From Phialophora verrucosa (taxonomy: Eukaryota > Ascomycota > Eurotiomycetes > Chaetothyriales > Herpotrichiellaceae), in NCBI GenBank assembly GCA_002099365.1, contig MSED01000008.1:1240001-1304000 (forward strand): 64,000 nt of DNA, given 5' to 3'. The notes under the pieces were generated by a model. The model made no database searches. It was not told the origin of the DNA and saw nothing but the letters and a program-made list of their open reading frames with translations. This document shows positions 43,787 through 56,708 of this stretch, piece by piece (within the stretch, counting starts at the first letter, position 1; each line of letters begins with the position of its first letter). The translations under genes and the position numbers were made by a program.

Positions 43787-45747
43787 CTATAGCACATAGC
43801 GGAATCTGGGGCCTTCATTCTCTTCTCCAGTCCCAGACAACTTTTGCTGGTCGTCTAGAGATGTCTCGGACATCTCTATAACGGTAGGCGCTGCCGTAAC
43901 CGGCCCATATTTGGCATCCAATTTCCGGTTCTCGAACAGCAGCAAGGTGCGCAGAGTGAGCGCCAGTAGCACGGTGAAAAACATGAAAGCCGCGCAAACA
44001 GCCATTCCTTTGCGATAGTAAGGACCGTCCTCTTCGGGGAAAAGGCGGGTCGAGACCAGGGAGGCGGTTTGTGCAATTAGATTAAGGATAGTGAGGCCCA
44101 TGCCTCGCTTAGTGTCCGAGCCTTGGTTATCTATTCCATGAGGGAAGAAATCAAATTGTCAGCAGTTTGTTCACTTCCGTAGAGTCACGGGTCATAAACT
44201 TACTCAGAACCCATGGTAAGATGTTTGCCATTGTAGGGAAGATGGCTCCAGCTGCTAGAAAGACTCCAAAGTATCTTGTAGCGGTGGGCTTCGTAGCGGC
44301 GAGTAAAATATATCCAACTGTCCCGATTGTCGCCAAGGTCATGATGGTTGCGCCCCGCTGCCGGGTTCTATTTGTGATGTAGGTTGAGGCAAGGGTGGTG
44401 AAGAAGGCGAGAAGGTACGGCGGCGCTGTGAGGCCCTGTGCGTGAATGCCACTGAATCCAATTTCAACCAAAATAGTGGGCAGAAACACCGGTAGAGACG
44501 TGAAGGATAGGTTCGTAGAGAAGTACATCAGCTAAATGTAATCAGATACCAGGTCAGTATGACGAGTTCGGACAAGCACTGCTCAAAGGGGACTGCTGCA
44601 ATGGGGAAGAGATATCGGGACGAGGTACATACCGCAGTCAAGTAATTCTTGTAATCAAAGAGTCCCTCGCCAACATCTTTCCACCTCAGGTGGCCGATTC
44701 TTTGCCCCGAGGCCATGCCAACCTGGCGGAAGCTCCTTGCCTTTGCTACAGCTCTTTCTTCTTCCGTGAGGACCCGGAGACTCTCAGGGGTGTCTGGGAG
44801 GAAGAACCAGGTGATCAAGCCAGCGACTACACTGGGCAGACCCTCAGCTACGAACAAGACTCTCCAGTTTGCAAAAGCAGCATGGCCAGAGGTAATGCCG
44901 TAAGCGAGAACACCTGCAAAACAAGTGGCGAGAGGGCTACAGCAGAACTGGATGCCAATGCGGAAGCCAAGTTCGCTGCGAGCATAGAAGAACGATAGGT
45001 AGTAGACGATGCCCAATGCAGAGCCAGCCTCGGCCATACCCAAGAGGAAACGACAGGCCATCAAGCCTTGCCAGCTGGAGACTGAGGCTTGCAGTGTTGC
45101 AACGAGTCCCCTAAATGTGGCCAAGTGATGTCAGATTAGAGGTAGCCTTCGCAGCAGTAGAGTAGCAATGCTTCGACATACCATGTAGTCACAGCGGCCG
45201 TGGCACACATGTGTGGCGGAAACCTCTTCCAGCAGAGGATGAACGGCTCGAACACGATGAAACTGATATAGAATATTTGCAGTAGCCAGGCGTAGCGGTT
45301 CGAGTCCAGATCGAGATCCTCTTGCATGCCGGCAATTTTGGCATTCCTGACAAAGGTGAGCTTACAGCCTCGTTGTGTTCTCTCATAGAAGAGTTCATTT
45401 CAACAGGACTGTGGAAGCATACCCAATATTAGAGCGATCGAGGAAAGACAGCAGGTCTAGGTAAGCTCGGTCAGCAGTTGTCCAGTCGTAGATGGTTCGA
45501 TCGAGTGTGTGATGGGACACCTACACATCATGCAGATAATAGGGAGTACGTGAAGGTCGAACTTGCGTACGACTCTCTTCTCCAGCTGACGAGCATATTC
45601 AGCCGACCTAGCACCCTCCTCCGTCACACTGATCCCGACATGCGGAGACTTCACGTCTTCCACGCGGAGTTCGTTCATGCCGCCTTCGGTCTTGTGTGCT
45701 GGACTAGTGATCGTGTCGCTGGTGGCCGGAGTCAGATGTGGAGACAT
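43787..45747 (-). CDS. DAL5-type MFS transporter, copy 2
   Basis: Six exons (45747-45525, 45456-45423, 45346-45182, 45110-44633, 44531-44204, 44130-43787) give 523 residues and 12 predicted helices. Shared blocks with copy 1 are LDRSNIGNAKIAGM, WLLQIFYISFIVFEP, CRFLLGMAEAGSALG, ITSGHAAFANW, FFLPDTPESLRVLTEEE, GLTAPPYL, NNQGSDTKRGMGLTILN and the tail GEENEGPRFRYVL. All five introns sit at the same places as in copy 1, and exons 2-5 have equal lengths, showing a duplication. It is divergent from the acyl-CoA synthetase gene (466 bases apart), a common layout for an importer and its first enzyme. Substrate probably a small organic acid, by family and context only. Confidence 0.9.
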
Positions 45748-46213
45748 CTTAGTTGAGTCGGAGGAAGCGTTGAGAGAAAAGAATGATAAGGATTCTGTAG
45801 GTGGCCAGAGAGATCCGGGGGATAATCTGGAGAAGGTGGAACTGGGGCTGGGATGCGTGGTATGATATGCCTCCGCAACAAGGATTCAACCTTAAGGCAT
45901 TGAGATCCTTTTGGGTCCTTCGCAAGCGAGGTAGCCTCGTCTTCGGTTGGTCTATTCTCGGAGGTAGAAGCAATTGCTCGGTTGGTCGGTTATCATCTCA
46001 AAGCAAGCTGATTTCCCGAGCGTGACTGGGGTACGAAGTTCGGCAAATGTGGGGACAGCGAGCTTCCCATCCTCAAGACGTGCCGTATCAATTGACCCAA
46101 GCCCTTCTCAGCAGATTTTTAGTTCGACAGTATGTAGTACCAGGGGGCTATGTCTAATGCCCTGATTCTTCACTTTTCGCATCTGAGTCTCTTGCGGGCA
46201 AAAAGCTTATGAG
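45748..46213. promoter_or_regulatory. Divergent promoter between transporter copy 2 and the acyl-CoA synthetase
   Basis: 466 bases between the two ATG codons; probably shared control. I saw no TATA box and, by eye, no CCTCGG fatty-acid-type site. Confidence 0.4.
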
Positions 46214-48274
46214 ATGGACAACGACTTGGACATCGACCGAACTGGTCTGGTACCGAATCACTGTGGCCCAAACGTTCTGCCCGCTTTCGCCCTCTTTTCG
46301 AAGTTACTCAGGTTTGCCAGTCGGCACAACAATATCGCCATCACGGATTGGACCACTGGATATCATGCTTCACATATTCAGCTACTGACTGACGTCCTCC
46401 ATCTCCGTAATGTGCTTGAAGAATCACTTCATCCACAGGTGTCGTCGAGACTCCAGATCCAGCATGAAGGACCAGGACAGGAGGTTTTTGTGAACATTAT
46501 TGCGCCTGGAGGCTACGAATTTGCGGTGGGCATTCTCGCAGTTATCGCGGCTGGTGCCGTTCCAGTCCCACTATGTGAGCAAGCATCTTCTTCACTGTTG
46601 TTATTTGCTTCATTCCAAAACAGTCCAATCGTTGACCATGAATCGCCTGTCTCCTTCTAGCCGCTGGTGTTCCCCTTCAAGAAGCCTGTTACTTTGCCAA
46701 CAAGTCACGGGTCGATGCTGTATTAGCATCGTCGACTTCGCTTGAGGTTGGGAGAGCCTTGGAGGAAGCGATCAATCAAACGACCAATTCGAACTTCAAA
46801 TGCATCGAGATCGAACCGCACATTTATCAGAAGCCACTTCAACCAACTGATATCGTTATTTCCTCAAACCTAGCTCTCGACCACAATGGTGCAGGTCTCG
46901 TCATCTTCACCTCCGGGACGACTGGCCCTCCAAAAGGGGTCGTGATGCGGCGGTCCAATTTTGTCGAATCCGCCGAAGAAATAGCTGATCATTACAGTCT
47001 AGGCCTTGATGACGCTGTGCTACATCTAATGCCTGTCCATCATGCGGCCGGGATTGGGTTCTCCTTCTCTCCATTTCTGTTTGCTGGAGCCCGCGTGGAA
47101 TTTCGCTCCGGTAGTTTCAACCCGGCAGAGTTGTGGGACCGATGGAGAGAAGGAGGATTGACCTTTTTCTCCGGTGTTCCTACCATGTACGCACGCCTGA
47201 TGCAATATTTTGAAACTCACCTGAGCAAGCTACCAGGAGAGGAGCTAGATCGGTATCTGGCCGGATTGCGGAGTATGAGGGGACTTCTTTGTGGCACCTC
47301 AGCCTTACCATTGCCACTGCAGGGCAAATGGGTCAGACTGACGGGTGGCATGAGACTGCTGACAAGATATGGAGCCACGGAGTTTGGACCTGTCTTCAAG
47401 ATGCCCTGCACGGAATCAGAAGCTCCAATGGTAAGGTTTGATATGATCGCTTTTTGACCACATTTGAGGCTGTCGGCTCACTTCTTAAACCACCTTTAGG
47501 ACTCTGTCGGTACACTGACACCTGGTGTCGAGGTGAAACTCTCTGAAGGTGATGAAGGAGAGATCCTTGCTAGAACTCCATTCATGTTCTCGAGGTAAGC
47601 GGCTGCTGTTCCTGCCGAGACTGAACGATCTAATTGGCATTAAGATACCTTTTCGACCCAGTGGCAACGGCAAATGCGCATGACGCAGATGGGTTTATCA
47701 AGACCGGTGACATTGCTCGCAAGGTCGGACGTTACTACTTTATTCTTGGGCGACAGTCAGTGGACAGTAAGTCACTCTCCGATTCTCGCCTCAAGTCCTA
47801 TCCAAAATTCCGCTTTTCATCCCTGACGGTATTGTAGTCATCAAATCCGGGGGCTACAAGATCTCGACGTTGGACGTGGAGCGCGAATTACTCACATTAG
47901 ATTACATCGGCGAGGCTATGGTGGTGGGCGTCGATGATGAGGATTTCGGACAGCGAACCGCAGCTGTGGTGACACTGAACCAGAATGTATGTCTCCCAAC
48001 ATGAGGGATTGGATTCGACGCTATGCTAACACAGGTCGACCAGTGGCCGGATCCTTCCAGACGGCTTACGCTAGAGAAGGTTCGTCGCGACTTACGGGAC
48101 CGCCTATCATCCTACAAACTCCCAACCCTGCTGCGAGTTGTTCAAGAACTTCCCAAAACAGCAACCGGCAAAGTATCCAAGAAGATTTTGGGACCACAAT
48201 TGTTTCCTAAGGATGGGCACAGAGACATACAGGCCTGGAGCAATACAAAGGCAGCAATGGTTTCCAAACTCTAG
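46214..48274 (+). CDS. Peroxisomal acyl-CoA synthetase (AMP-binding, ACSF3-like), PTS1
   Basis: Six exons (46214-46574, 46661-47430, 47500-47594, 47645-47766, 47838-47986, 48035-48274) give 578 residues. The adenylate-forming motifs are in order: P-loop TSGTTGPPKGVV (from about 204), LMPVHHAAG, RYGATEFG, the hinge region GFIKTGDIARKVGRYYFILG followed by RQSVDIIKSGGYKI, and the catalytic Lys in PKTATGKVSKK. The C-terminus AMVSKL is a perfect type 1 peroxisome signal. The enzyme should turn a carboxylic acid into its CoA thioester inside peroxisomes. Overall blocks look closest to malonyl-CoA synthetase-like members (ACSF3 group), but chain specificity is not readable here. The next gene, an acyl-CoA oxidase, also ends in SKL. 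Confidence 0.92.
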
Positions 48275-48922
48275 AAATACTCCTCTCTCTAGAGGGAACA
48301 AAGGTAGATTAGAGGCGAAGGAGCCTTTTTGGATTCACAGATTTAGCTAAGAACTATGAGATGCTTTAGAAGCATTTCCAAAGCATCGGATGTTCAATTG
48401 ATAGTATGTTATAAGTCGAGGCAGAAGGCATTGTAACAAGATTTCTCTAACCAACATTTATGGAGCACGGTGTGCGTCAAGTTCTCCTACGCTCTAAGAT
48501 GGCCCTTGTATCACACGCAAGCAAAGATCTGTTCCGGGACGCGGATTGATATGTTGGTTCATCCTTCGGCTCGGTAATTTTGATCAACCTCTACATTTGC
48601 CGAAGCCTTTCTTTCGTCAACGCCATACCCAGTTTGAACTCAAGGCCAAGGCGGCGTTGGCTTTCGCACCGGCATACTGCCTTTCCAGCCCTTGACCCAA
48701 AATAGGGATTGGTGATCGTAGAATTCCCGAAGTGGTCTGTTCATTTCGTGTAACTCCGAGCTCTGTGTGAGTCAAATCCCTCTCACGAGAAATGAATTTA
48801 GATTACAGCCGGAGACAATTCATAGACCTTCATCTCCCCAGATCTAACATGCTTTGCAGAAAAAGGACAGGCATTTGGGGAGAAAATCTGAAGAGTCATT
48901 ATAGTAGAATTCTATTGTTATC
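48275..48922. other. Intergenic between synthetase and oxidase genes
   Basis: 648 bases on the same strand: the synthetase 3' end and the oxidase promoter. Nothing else recognised. Confidence 0.5.
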
Positions 48923-51401
48923 ATGCCTTCCTTCCCAGACAACCTTAAGCCGGCGGATCCCCAGGGTCCGGACTGTCTGGCACGAGAGAGAGCAAGCTCT
49001 TCGTTACCAGTCCAAGAGCTAGCAAAACATCTTTTTGGGCGGGATGGGTTCCTCGAACGTCAGGAACGCATTCTGCAGGAGCTGCAAAAGGAGCCTGTCT
49101 TCTCCAAAGAATCACAGCAACACTTATCGCGAAAGGAACGCTTCGAGCTAGGCTTGACGCGGGCAAAGTTTCTACGACGTATGGCCGACAAGCATCAATG
49201 GGATCAAGACGATTACCTGATGTAGGTGCTCCGGCAGTCTACCTCCGTTTAGACGTCACGATTGCTCATTCATTCGCTTACTAGGGCTCTCTACTTGGTG
49301 GACGACGTTAATCCGTTCTACGCCCATACGAAACTGTTCACTAATACTATCCGAGAGCAAGCAAGCGACGAGCAAGTGGCTTACTGGATGCCCAAGATCG
49401 AAAGTTGGGAAGTGACTGGGGGCTACGCACAGGTGAATAGGCATCCTGATCCTCGCGCCTTTCCCGGCTCAAGTGTGTTGATGTGATGATGTGATAAACA
49501 GACCGAGCTTGGACACGGCAGCAATGTGAGAGGACTTGAACTTGAGGCAAAGTGGGATCCTGCGACCAAGGAATTCGTCCTGAACAGCCCGACTTTAACC
49601 TCCAGCAAATGGTGGAATGGGTCTATCGGTATCACAGGCAACCATGCAATCGTGGTGGCACAACTCATGCTTCCCACTAGATCCGACGCAAGTTCGGTAG
49701 AACCCAGTGGGAAGACTACTGGCTACACCTCATACGGCCCGCACACATTCGTGGTGCAAGTACGGGCTTTCAAAACACACAAGCCAATGAACGGAGTCGT
49801 CATTGGAGATATAGGTCCGAAGTACGGCTACATCACCATGGACAATGCATATATTCTGTTCGACAACTACAGAATACCGCATTCGGCCTTCCTAAGCCGC
49901 CACGCAAAGGTCGACCCTCATACGGGAGCATATAGCAAGCCAAAGATAAGGGCACTCATTTATGGCAGCATGACCTTCTCCCGATCCGTCATCGTTATGC
50001 AAGCTCGAATGGTACTGGCTCGCGCTGTGACCATCGCCATTCGCTACTCGGCAATCAGACATCAATTCTCAGATCGCGACGAAGGTCCGAACAGTCCAGA
50101 GGTCCCTGTTCTCGATTATCAAACGGTCCAGATCAGAGTACTTCCCTTGCTTGCCACCATGTTCGCCCTCCACTACAGCGGCCAAGCAATGGGAGACCTT
50201 TTCTATCGGACACGGACGAGCATAAACTCCGGTGACTTCAGCGAGCTGGCAGATCTCCATAACATGTCGACCGGACTCAAGAGCCTATGCACTGGCCTTG
50301 CTGCCGATGGGATCGAAACTTGTCGCCGAGTTCTAGGTGGTCATGGCTTCGGAGGGGGAAGCGGGATGATTCAGTTGAACAATGACTACCTGTCGAAGCC
50401 GACGGTAGAAGGAGACAACTGGATGATCACACAGCAAGTGGCCGCCTACTTGATCAAGAAGATGACCGCTGTGGTCAAAAATCCCAATGGGAAGTCAGCT
50501 GACAGTACCGAGAATAATCTTCGAAACTTTGTCAAGGCCGCAACTTTCCCTCAGCATCTATCGCAGAGTGCAGGTCCCTTCGACGTGCTAGAAAGCGACC
50601 AGGAGCTGGTAGATGCTTTTCAATGGCGGGCTGCAGCACTCGTAAGCCATCATCCCTTTCCCCTCAGAATCGTATTCGTCTTTGGCAAACTAATCAAAGC
50701 TGTCCGACTCCAACTAGACTCTCCGAGCATACGAGGCCAGGGTTGTTCGAAACGAAAAGTGGAATAGCATTCTGATTCAGTTACACAAGCTTGGACTGGG
50801 TGAGTCCGCTTCCTGGCTGCTCCAGAGATCAATTATCGCCTCAAGCTCATATCCATTTTAGCACAATCACAAGCGAGGGTCGTGGGGCTTTTCTATTCTG
50901 CTGTGGAAAAGGCCGGAGATATGTCTTCAGAGTTGAGAGGCGTATTGCGCGACCTGTTCCGCCTCTTCTGCCTCTACTCCATGGACAACGAAGCGCGAGA
51001 GTGTGAGTTTACCTGAACCTCCCGCTCTAACACCTTTCCTAGATTATATATTCGTTGCCTCATTTGTTGAAGCACTGAACTAAGTCTTCTTTCTGCCCCC
51101 AGTCCTTAGCACAGGCGCCATCAGTACCGAACACATGGAAGCCATCCCAGAGAAGATCAAGAGTCTTCTGATCCGAATTCGTCCTCACGCCGTGAAACTA
51201 GTCGACGCTTGGATGATACCTGACTATCTTCTCGATAGTGCGCTAGGAAGATCCGATGGTAAGGTGTACGAAGATTTGTTCAATCGAGCGCATCGTTTGA
51301 ACCCATTAAACAAAATCACTTACAACCCGCGGTACTGGGACGATGAGCTTGTCATGGGAGCCGAGGACTACGATCGAGGGAAGCTGCTAAGCAAGCTCTA
51401 G
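48923..51401 (+). CDS. Peroxisomal acyl-CoA oxidase, PTS1
   Basis: Six exons (48923-49221, 49285-49432, 49502-50641, 50718-50799, 50862-51002, 51103-51401) give 702 residues, the usual length. The first step of peroxisomal beta-oxidation: FAD-dependent desaturation of acyl-CoA with H2O2 release. Family blocks: ITKLF-like LFTNTIREQASDEQ, the flavin-contact GGYAQTELGHGSNVRGLE formed across intron 2, NGSIGITGNHAIVVAQL, YSAIRHQF, GGHGFGGGSG and the catalytic Glu at about 452 in PTVEGDNWM. The C-terminal ACOX domain is intact (LRAYEARVVRNEK to RPHAVKLVDAWMIPD). The end KLLSKL is a PTS1. It follows the PTS1 synthetase on the same strand, a coherent activation-oxidation pair. Confidence 0.95.
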
Positions 51402-52898
51402 ACGGCGGGACCTCAATCTGGGAGAAGGATTTTGGAATTCTGGCTGTCAGCCCTGCGTATGTCAAGCTTGGAAATGCCACCAAACTTCCTAGATATTCCG
51501 TTCAGTCACAACTTTCCGTCTCATCACTGTCTGATTCTCTTCGGACGCATAGAGTACCATTGTCCCGAGGATAAAGACAACCAAAGCTTCATGTTGATCA
51601 TTGTGGAGCTTGTACATAAATATCTGGCGAGTATAACCAAGATATGCGCCCCAATATCATACTACAGGGTACATGGGTCAGGAAGGCAATTTTATATCCA
51701 GGTAATTCGACGTCACCGAGCGGCTATAGCACGAACCCTTTCACGCCTTCTTGACCTCACTCCAGGAGACAATCAGTCCTCAAATCTAAGCACCAGCAAG
51801 AGGCATGAATGACGCCAGTGTGTGTGTAGTAGACCGACCATAGTCACTGCTGGAAAGTCTGACACCTTGGAAACGAACCAAAACGAGCAAATAGACGAGA
51901 AACAGGTATAAACTATTCATTGATGTCTGTACTCCTGCAGAATTCCGCCAAGACACTAGATATGGAGGCGTGAGCGGATTTTCGCCGATAGTTTTGAGTG
52001 GTACTTGGTAGGCTCGTTTGGTTCGACATTTACCGCCAGGATGCTTCTCACCGCTGTCGTCCGGGTGAATTGGTCCCAGAAGTGATGGAAGCTGGGGTGC
52101 GCGCATAAGAGGATGGCCGCTCATGGTGCTACTACTGCTGCTTGGCGCTGTCAAGCATTGGCGGCTGAAGTATCTGTCTGAAGGATTAGGATAAGGCGAG
52201 GTGTCGATGGTTGCCCAGGGTTGTATTCATCCAATTTAACCGGACAGCGCCAGTCTCAGACGGGCTGTTACGTGCCTCCTCCCGGCAATATCTGCACATC
52301 GCAAGCTGCAAGTGCCTCTCCACCTCACAAACATCTTCCACAGGATGCTGTACTTTTTACTCGCTGGACAGGTGTGCCAAGGCTGAGTGCTGTCGTCTCC
52401 CCGATATTGTGAGGGATCTATGCACGGCCAGCTATTGGTAACATACGTAGGTGCACGCGGTATTCCTAGCACCTGACTCTAATGTCCCACCATCGTTGCT
52501 CCATGAACCACTGCCCCTATCCTACATCTGCCGGCTTCGACTTTTGTAACGAGAACAACAAAAAGCCAACAATGTGGAGCTTTCTCCGATGTGGCATCTC
52601 CGCATTCTTGTTCCTGGAAGATGATCTGCACGATCCGCGCCTCTGTTTCCGACCTGGGGACGTCGAGCTCGAGGTACTTGGCCGAGCAGTTCGAATACAC
52701 CCATACATGACTTTAGCCTTGACGAAATGGGCTTCGCATACTTCCGAGAAGCCACTGCCAAGAGTTGTGCAGTGATCAAATGCCGTGCTTCGGTCGACGA
52801 ACGTATAAAGGTGGCCGGTCGTTCTGTTGTTAAAGATTCAGAGGCAAGGCGTGGGCGTGCTAGAGCTTCTACGTCTAACAATAGCACGTCGTTACAGG
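51402..52898. other. Long intergenic region, no gene seen
   Basis: About 1.5 kb between the oxidase and the GH3 gene. Open frames of up to about 120 codons on both strands have no recognisable domain, signal peptide or splice logic; I cannot rule out a fast-evolving small gene. Confidence 0.45.
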
Positions 52899-55685
52899 AT
52901 GTCTGCTCTCGCTACAGCGACATTCGTTCTCTCCATTCTCGCACCTGTTGGCGGCCTATATCTCTTCCCCGACTGCAACAATGAACCGCTCAAGTCTAAC
53001 GCTGTCTGTGACACGTCCAGGTCATCTGTTGACCGTGCTACAGCTCTCGTCAACGAAATGACTCTAGAAGAGAAGGTGAACAGCACCGGTAATGTGAATC
53101 CTGGAGTACCTCGTTTGGGTTTGCCCGCCTATGATGTTTGTTTCTCCCATCCTTCTGTCTCATTCCACAGCTAAGTAGTGCTATAGTGGTGGCAAGAAGC
53201 ATTGTATGTTATTCCATCTCAGAGAGGTCTCCATCTCATACTGGAGTAGACACGGGGTCGCCACTCGACACGGTGCCAACTACACCCCCGAAGGTGATTA
53301 TAGTCACGCCACCTCGTTTCCGCAGCCGCTTCTCATGGGAGCCGCATTTGATGACGAATTGATATTCGATGTTGCAACTGTCATCAGCACCGAAGCCAGA
53401 GCATTTAGCAATGCAAACCGTCTGGGCCTAGATCTATGGACCCCTAATATCAATCCGTATCGCGACCCGCGGTGGGGACGTGGGCAGGGTAGGTCATGAG
53501 CTCTGTGGAAAGAAATGTTGAGGCTAACAAGTGAATTGCTGCAGAGGTTCCTGGAGAAGATCCGTTTCACCTACAGTCATACGTCAAGGCCTTGATTACA
53601 GGTTTACAGGGTGGTATCGATCCAGACGTGTATCGCGTCGTGGCAACTTGCAAGGTTAGAGCAGACCCAGCGGCGTCGAAGCCCGCACGCCATTGCTGAG
53701 CCCCTTTTTGTATTGCTTGACGAAGGTTCAATACGTTATTGAGATTCCCATCCCCTTCAGATACGCTAACACGGTGACAGCACTTCGCTGCGTACGATCT
53801 AGAGAACTGGAACGGTATCCGCCGATATGATTTCGATGCTCAAGTCAGTGCCCAGGATTTAAGGGAGTATTACATGCCTCCGTTCCAAACCTGTGCACGA
53901 GATGCTAAGGTCGGTGCTTTCATGTAAGTACGAGTACCGTGATCAAGCCACGACCCAGAACCCAAAAAAAAGACTCACTTAATCGTCCTAAGGTGCTCCT
54001 ACAACGCTCTCAACGGTGTTCCAGCATGTGCGAACGAATACCTGATGCAGACGATTTTGCGCGAGCACTGGGGTTGGAATGCCAGTGAACACTGGGTCGT
54101 GTCGGATTGCGATGCAATCCAGCAAGTGTTCAGTTCAGGCGCACACGACCACGCATACGCTGCGACGCGGGAGCAAACTGTGGTCGACACCCTCTCCGCA
54201 GGCACGGACCTAAACTGTGGCACGTACTATCCAAGGCATCTAGGCGACGCAATTGCTCAAGGACTGGTCCAAGAGTCCGCGCTGGACCAGTCGTTGATTC
54301 GCCTCTATTCTTCTCTTGTCAGACTGGGCTACTTCGACTCTAATTCTTCACATCCGTACCGTTCTCTGGATTGGTCAGATGTGTCCACTCCTGCATCGGA
54401 GAAGTTAGCCTACAGCGCTGCGGCGGAGAGCATCGTTCTGCTTAAGAACGACGGCACGCTCCCCTACGCCATCACGCCCTCGACTTCGGTGGCGGTGATC
54501 GGAGAATGGGCTAATGCAACCGTCTCTATGCAAGGGAACTATGCAGGCACCGCACCCTACCTCCATAGCCCCCTATACGCCCTTCAACAGCTCAATGTGA
54601 CCGTCAACTACGCAACCGGGCCTGGACAAAGCAATCCATTGACAGACTTTATTCCAGCTGCCGTCAATGCAGCCAGCAGATCAGATGTCATCATCTACAT
54701 CGGCGGCATGGATCAAGAAGATGCCGACGAAGGCAACGATCGGTAGGGATCCATGTCTTGCCTTGGTGCTTTGCTTGGTGCTTTGGAAGGCTAACATGAC
54801 CATTCAGGTACTGGATAGATTGGACACAGACTCAGAGAGACCTGATCTCGCAAGTGGCCGCGTTGGGAAAGCCGTGCATTCTCGTGCAAATGGGGATGAT
54901 GCTGGATTCGTCTCAATTTCTCGCCAACCCCAATATCAGCGCCCTGCTCTGGGCTGGATACCCAGGACAAGACGGAGGGACGGCGATAATTGATATCATC
55001 ACCGGCACGGTCGCACCAGCCGGCCGACTGCCCGTAACCCAGTATCCGGCGGACTATGTCAAGGACGTTCCCATGACAGACTTGTCGCTCAGGCCGGGGC
55101 CAAACAATCCGGGACGGACGTACAGATGGTACAAAGATGCGGTCGTCCCGTTCGGGTTCGGACTTCACTACACCAACTTCTCCGCGTCTTTTATATCGAG
55201 TACGTCGACCTACTCCACCGCCTCACTCATGAGCAATTGCACGGATGGCTATCCCGACCGCTGCCCGTTCCAAGCATTCCCCGTCAACGTCACAAATACC
55301 GGCAGCACCACGTCCGACTTTGTTACTCTGGGGTTCCTGTCGGGACGTTTCGGCCCGCAGCCATATCCGATAAAGACACTGGTCGCATACGACCGACTGC
55401 ATGATGTCCAGCCTGGAAGCTCGCGGATTGCCATGCTGAACCTTACGTTGGGCTCTTTAGCGCGGGTCGACGAGCTAGGAAACACCGTCCTCTACCCAGG
55501 CGACTACGCTCTGCTAGTAGACCAGCCGACACAGGTGAGTTGCCCCTGTCTGGCGGCAACCATATCTATAGACTCAGCGCTAACCATCGGGGCAGGCATT
55601 TCTCAATTTCACTCTGACTGGCGACGAGGTCGTCTTAGACGAATGGCCTCAGCCACCCCAGCAAAGCATGCGATATAGACCGTAA
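52899..55685 (+). CDS. Secreted GH3 beta-xylosidase
   Basis: Eight exons (52899-53135, 53187-53203, 53250-53488, 53545-53654, 53781-53923, 53993-54742, 54808-55534, 55596-55685) give 770 residues. The signal peptide is MSALATATFVLSILAPVGG. Exon 2 is only 17 nt (WWQEAL), giving WWQEALHGVA. Other family blocks: LDLWTPNINPYRDPRWGRGQ, EVPGEDPF, KHFAAYDLENWNG, the nucleophile Asp at about 287 in HWVVSDCDA, ESIVLLKNDGTLP, GYPGQDGGTAI and AGRLPVTQYPADY, then a fibronectin-III-like end (PFGFGLHYTNF). The WWxEALHGVA and SDCDA variants favour beta-xylosidase over beta-glucosidase. It would act outside the cell on xylo-oligosaccharides from plant walls. Confidence 0.93.
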
Positions 55686-56708
55686 GCCTGCGGTGTATCG
55701 TCATCGTCGCTGTTGTCGGGCACAAAAGACGTCGTCATTCCAAACTGCAGTGGTAGGGCAGACCAACAAACGCCACGTTTTGGTAGTATTGAAGGTGTAA
55801 ATGGACGTAAACGCAACGACAAACGAGGTAGCACGTCAGGATAATTATCTGGTCCGCTGTCTAGACATCTCGTGATACGAGTCTAACACTCGATGATCTT
55901 GACCTCTGATAACAACCATATCGGTGTACTTTGTTCCATCCAGCGCCGTCTTCAAGGACGCCTTAGCTTTCATTGCTTTGCTATAGGATAGTATGGGCTC
56001 CGTACAAGCAAGGTCTACCTCCGCATTCTCTGTCACATGAACAAAATTTAAGTTGCCCAGAGCTTTTCATTTCACGGGATCTCGGCTGAAGTAGGTCGGC
56101 TCTTTCAGCGATCCCTTACCGAAGTCCCGAAAGTTGCTCCTTTGCCACAGGTTTCGGGAAAACTGAACATGGTTAACTGGTCCAGTTCGGCACAGCTATC
56201 CCGACAGAATCCCGTAGGTACAGTAGATCCCCCCTTCTTCGTCGTTGGGCCTGTTTTGATGGGTCCCGGCCATTGCCCGGGGTAGTGGCGGGTGATGGGG
56301 ACAGAGAGCCTCTCAAGGAGTCGTAGCCTTGCCGTGTCCCCCGCACTGATTTCCCCAGTCTGTCCTGCACAGCGGCACCCTGGGCACTTACTGGCGAATC
56401 GTGACAGGTCTTGTGGTTTAACGACTTAATCAGTCTCTCCTCTTCGCCGCCACAATCTGTCTGGCCCAGATCAAGGAATCAGTGCTGGTTAAAAGAGTTG
56501 CTGATGTTCCTTGCCACTCTTCGGCATCGTCTCGCATTCAGTCGACGGCAAGGAGTGATTCAGGGAGAGCTGCAATGAAAGAGGCATCCTCGGAGCCCGA
56601 AGCCCTCTCCTCTAACTCGAGCATCTGCCTTGTGTGAGGAATTCTCGAGTGAAGAGCACTCGCGAGAGCCGGCGAATATCCCAACCAGTACCCATTACAA
56701 CCGAAGCA
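55686..56708. other. Intergenic, promoter of the Zn2Cys6 gene
   Basis: About 1 kb between two plus-strand genes. Short open frames only; no element recognised. Confidence 0.5.

Noticed and set aside
45748..48922. FarA-type CCTCGG sites in the synthetase and oxidase promoters
   Set aside because: I looked for CCTCGG/CCGAGG in 45748-46213 and 48275-48922 by eye and saw none, so direct control by a FarA-like factor through that site is not supported.
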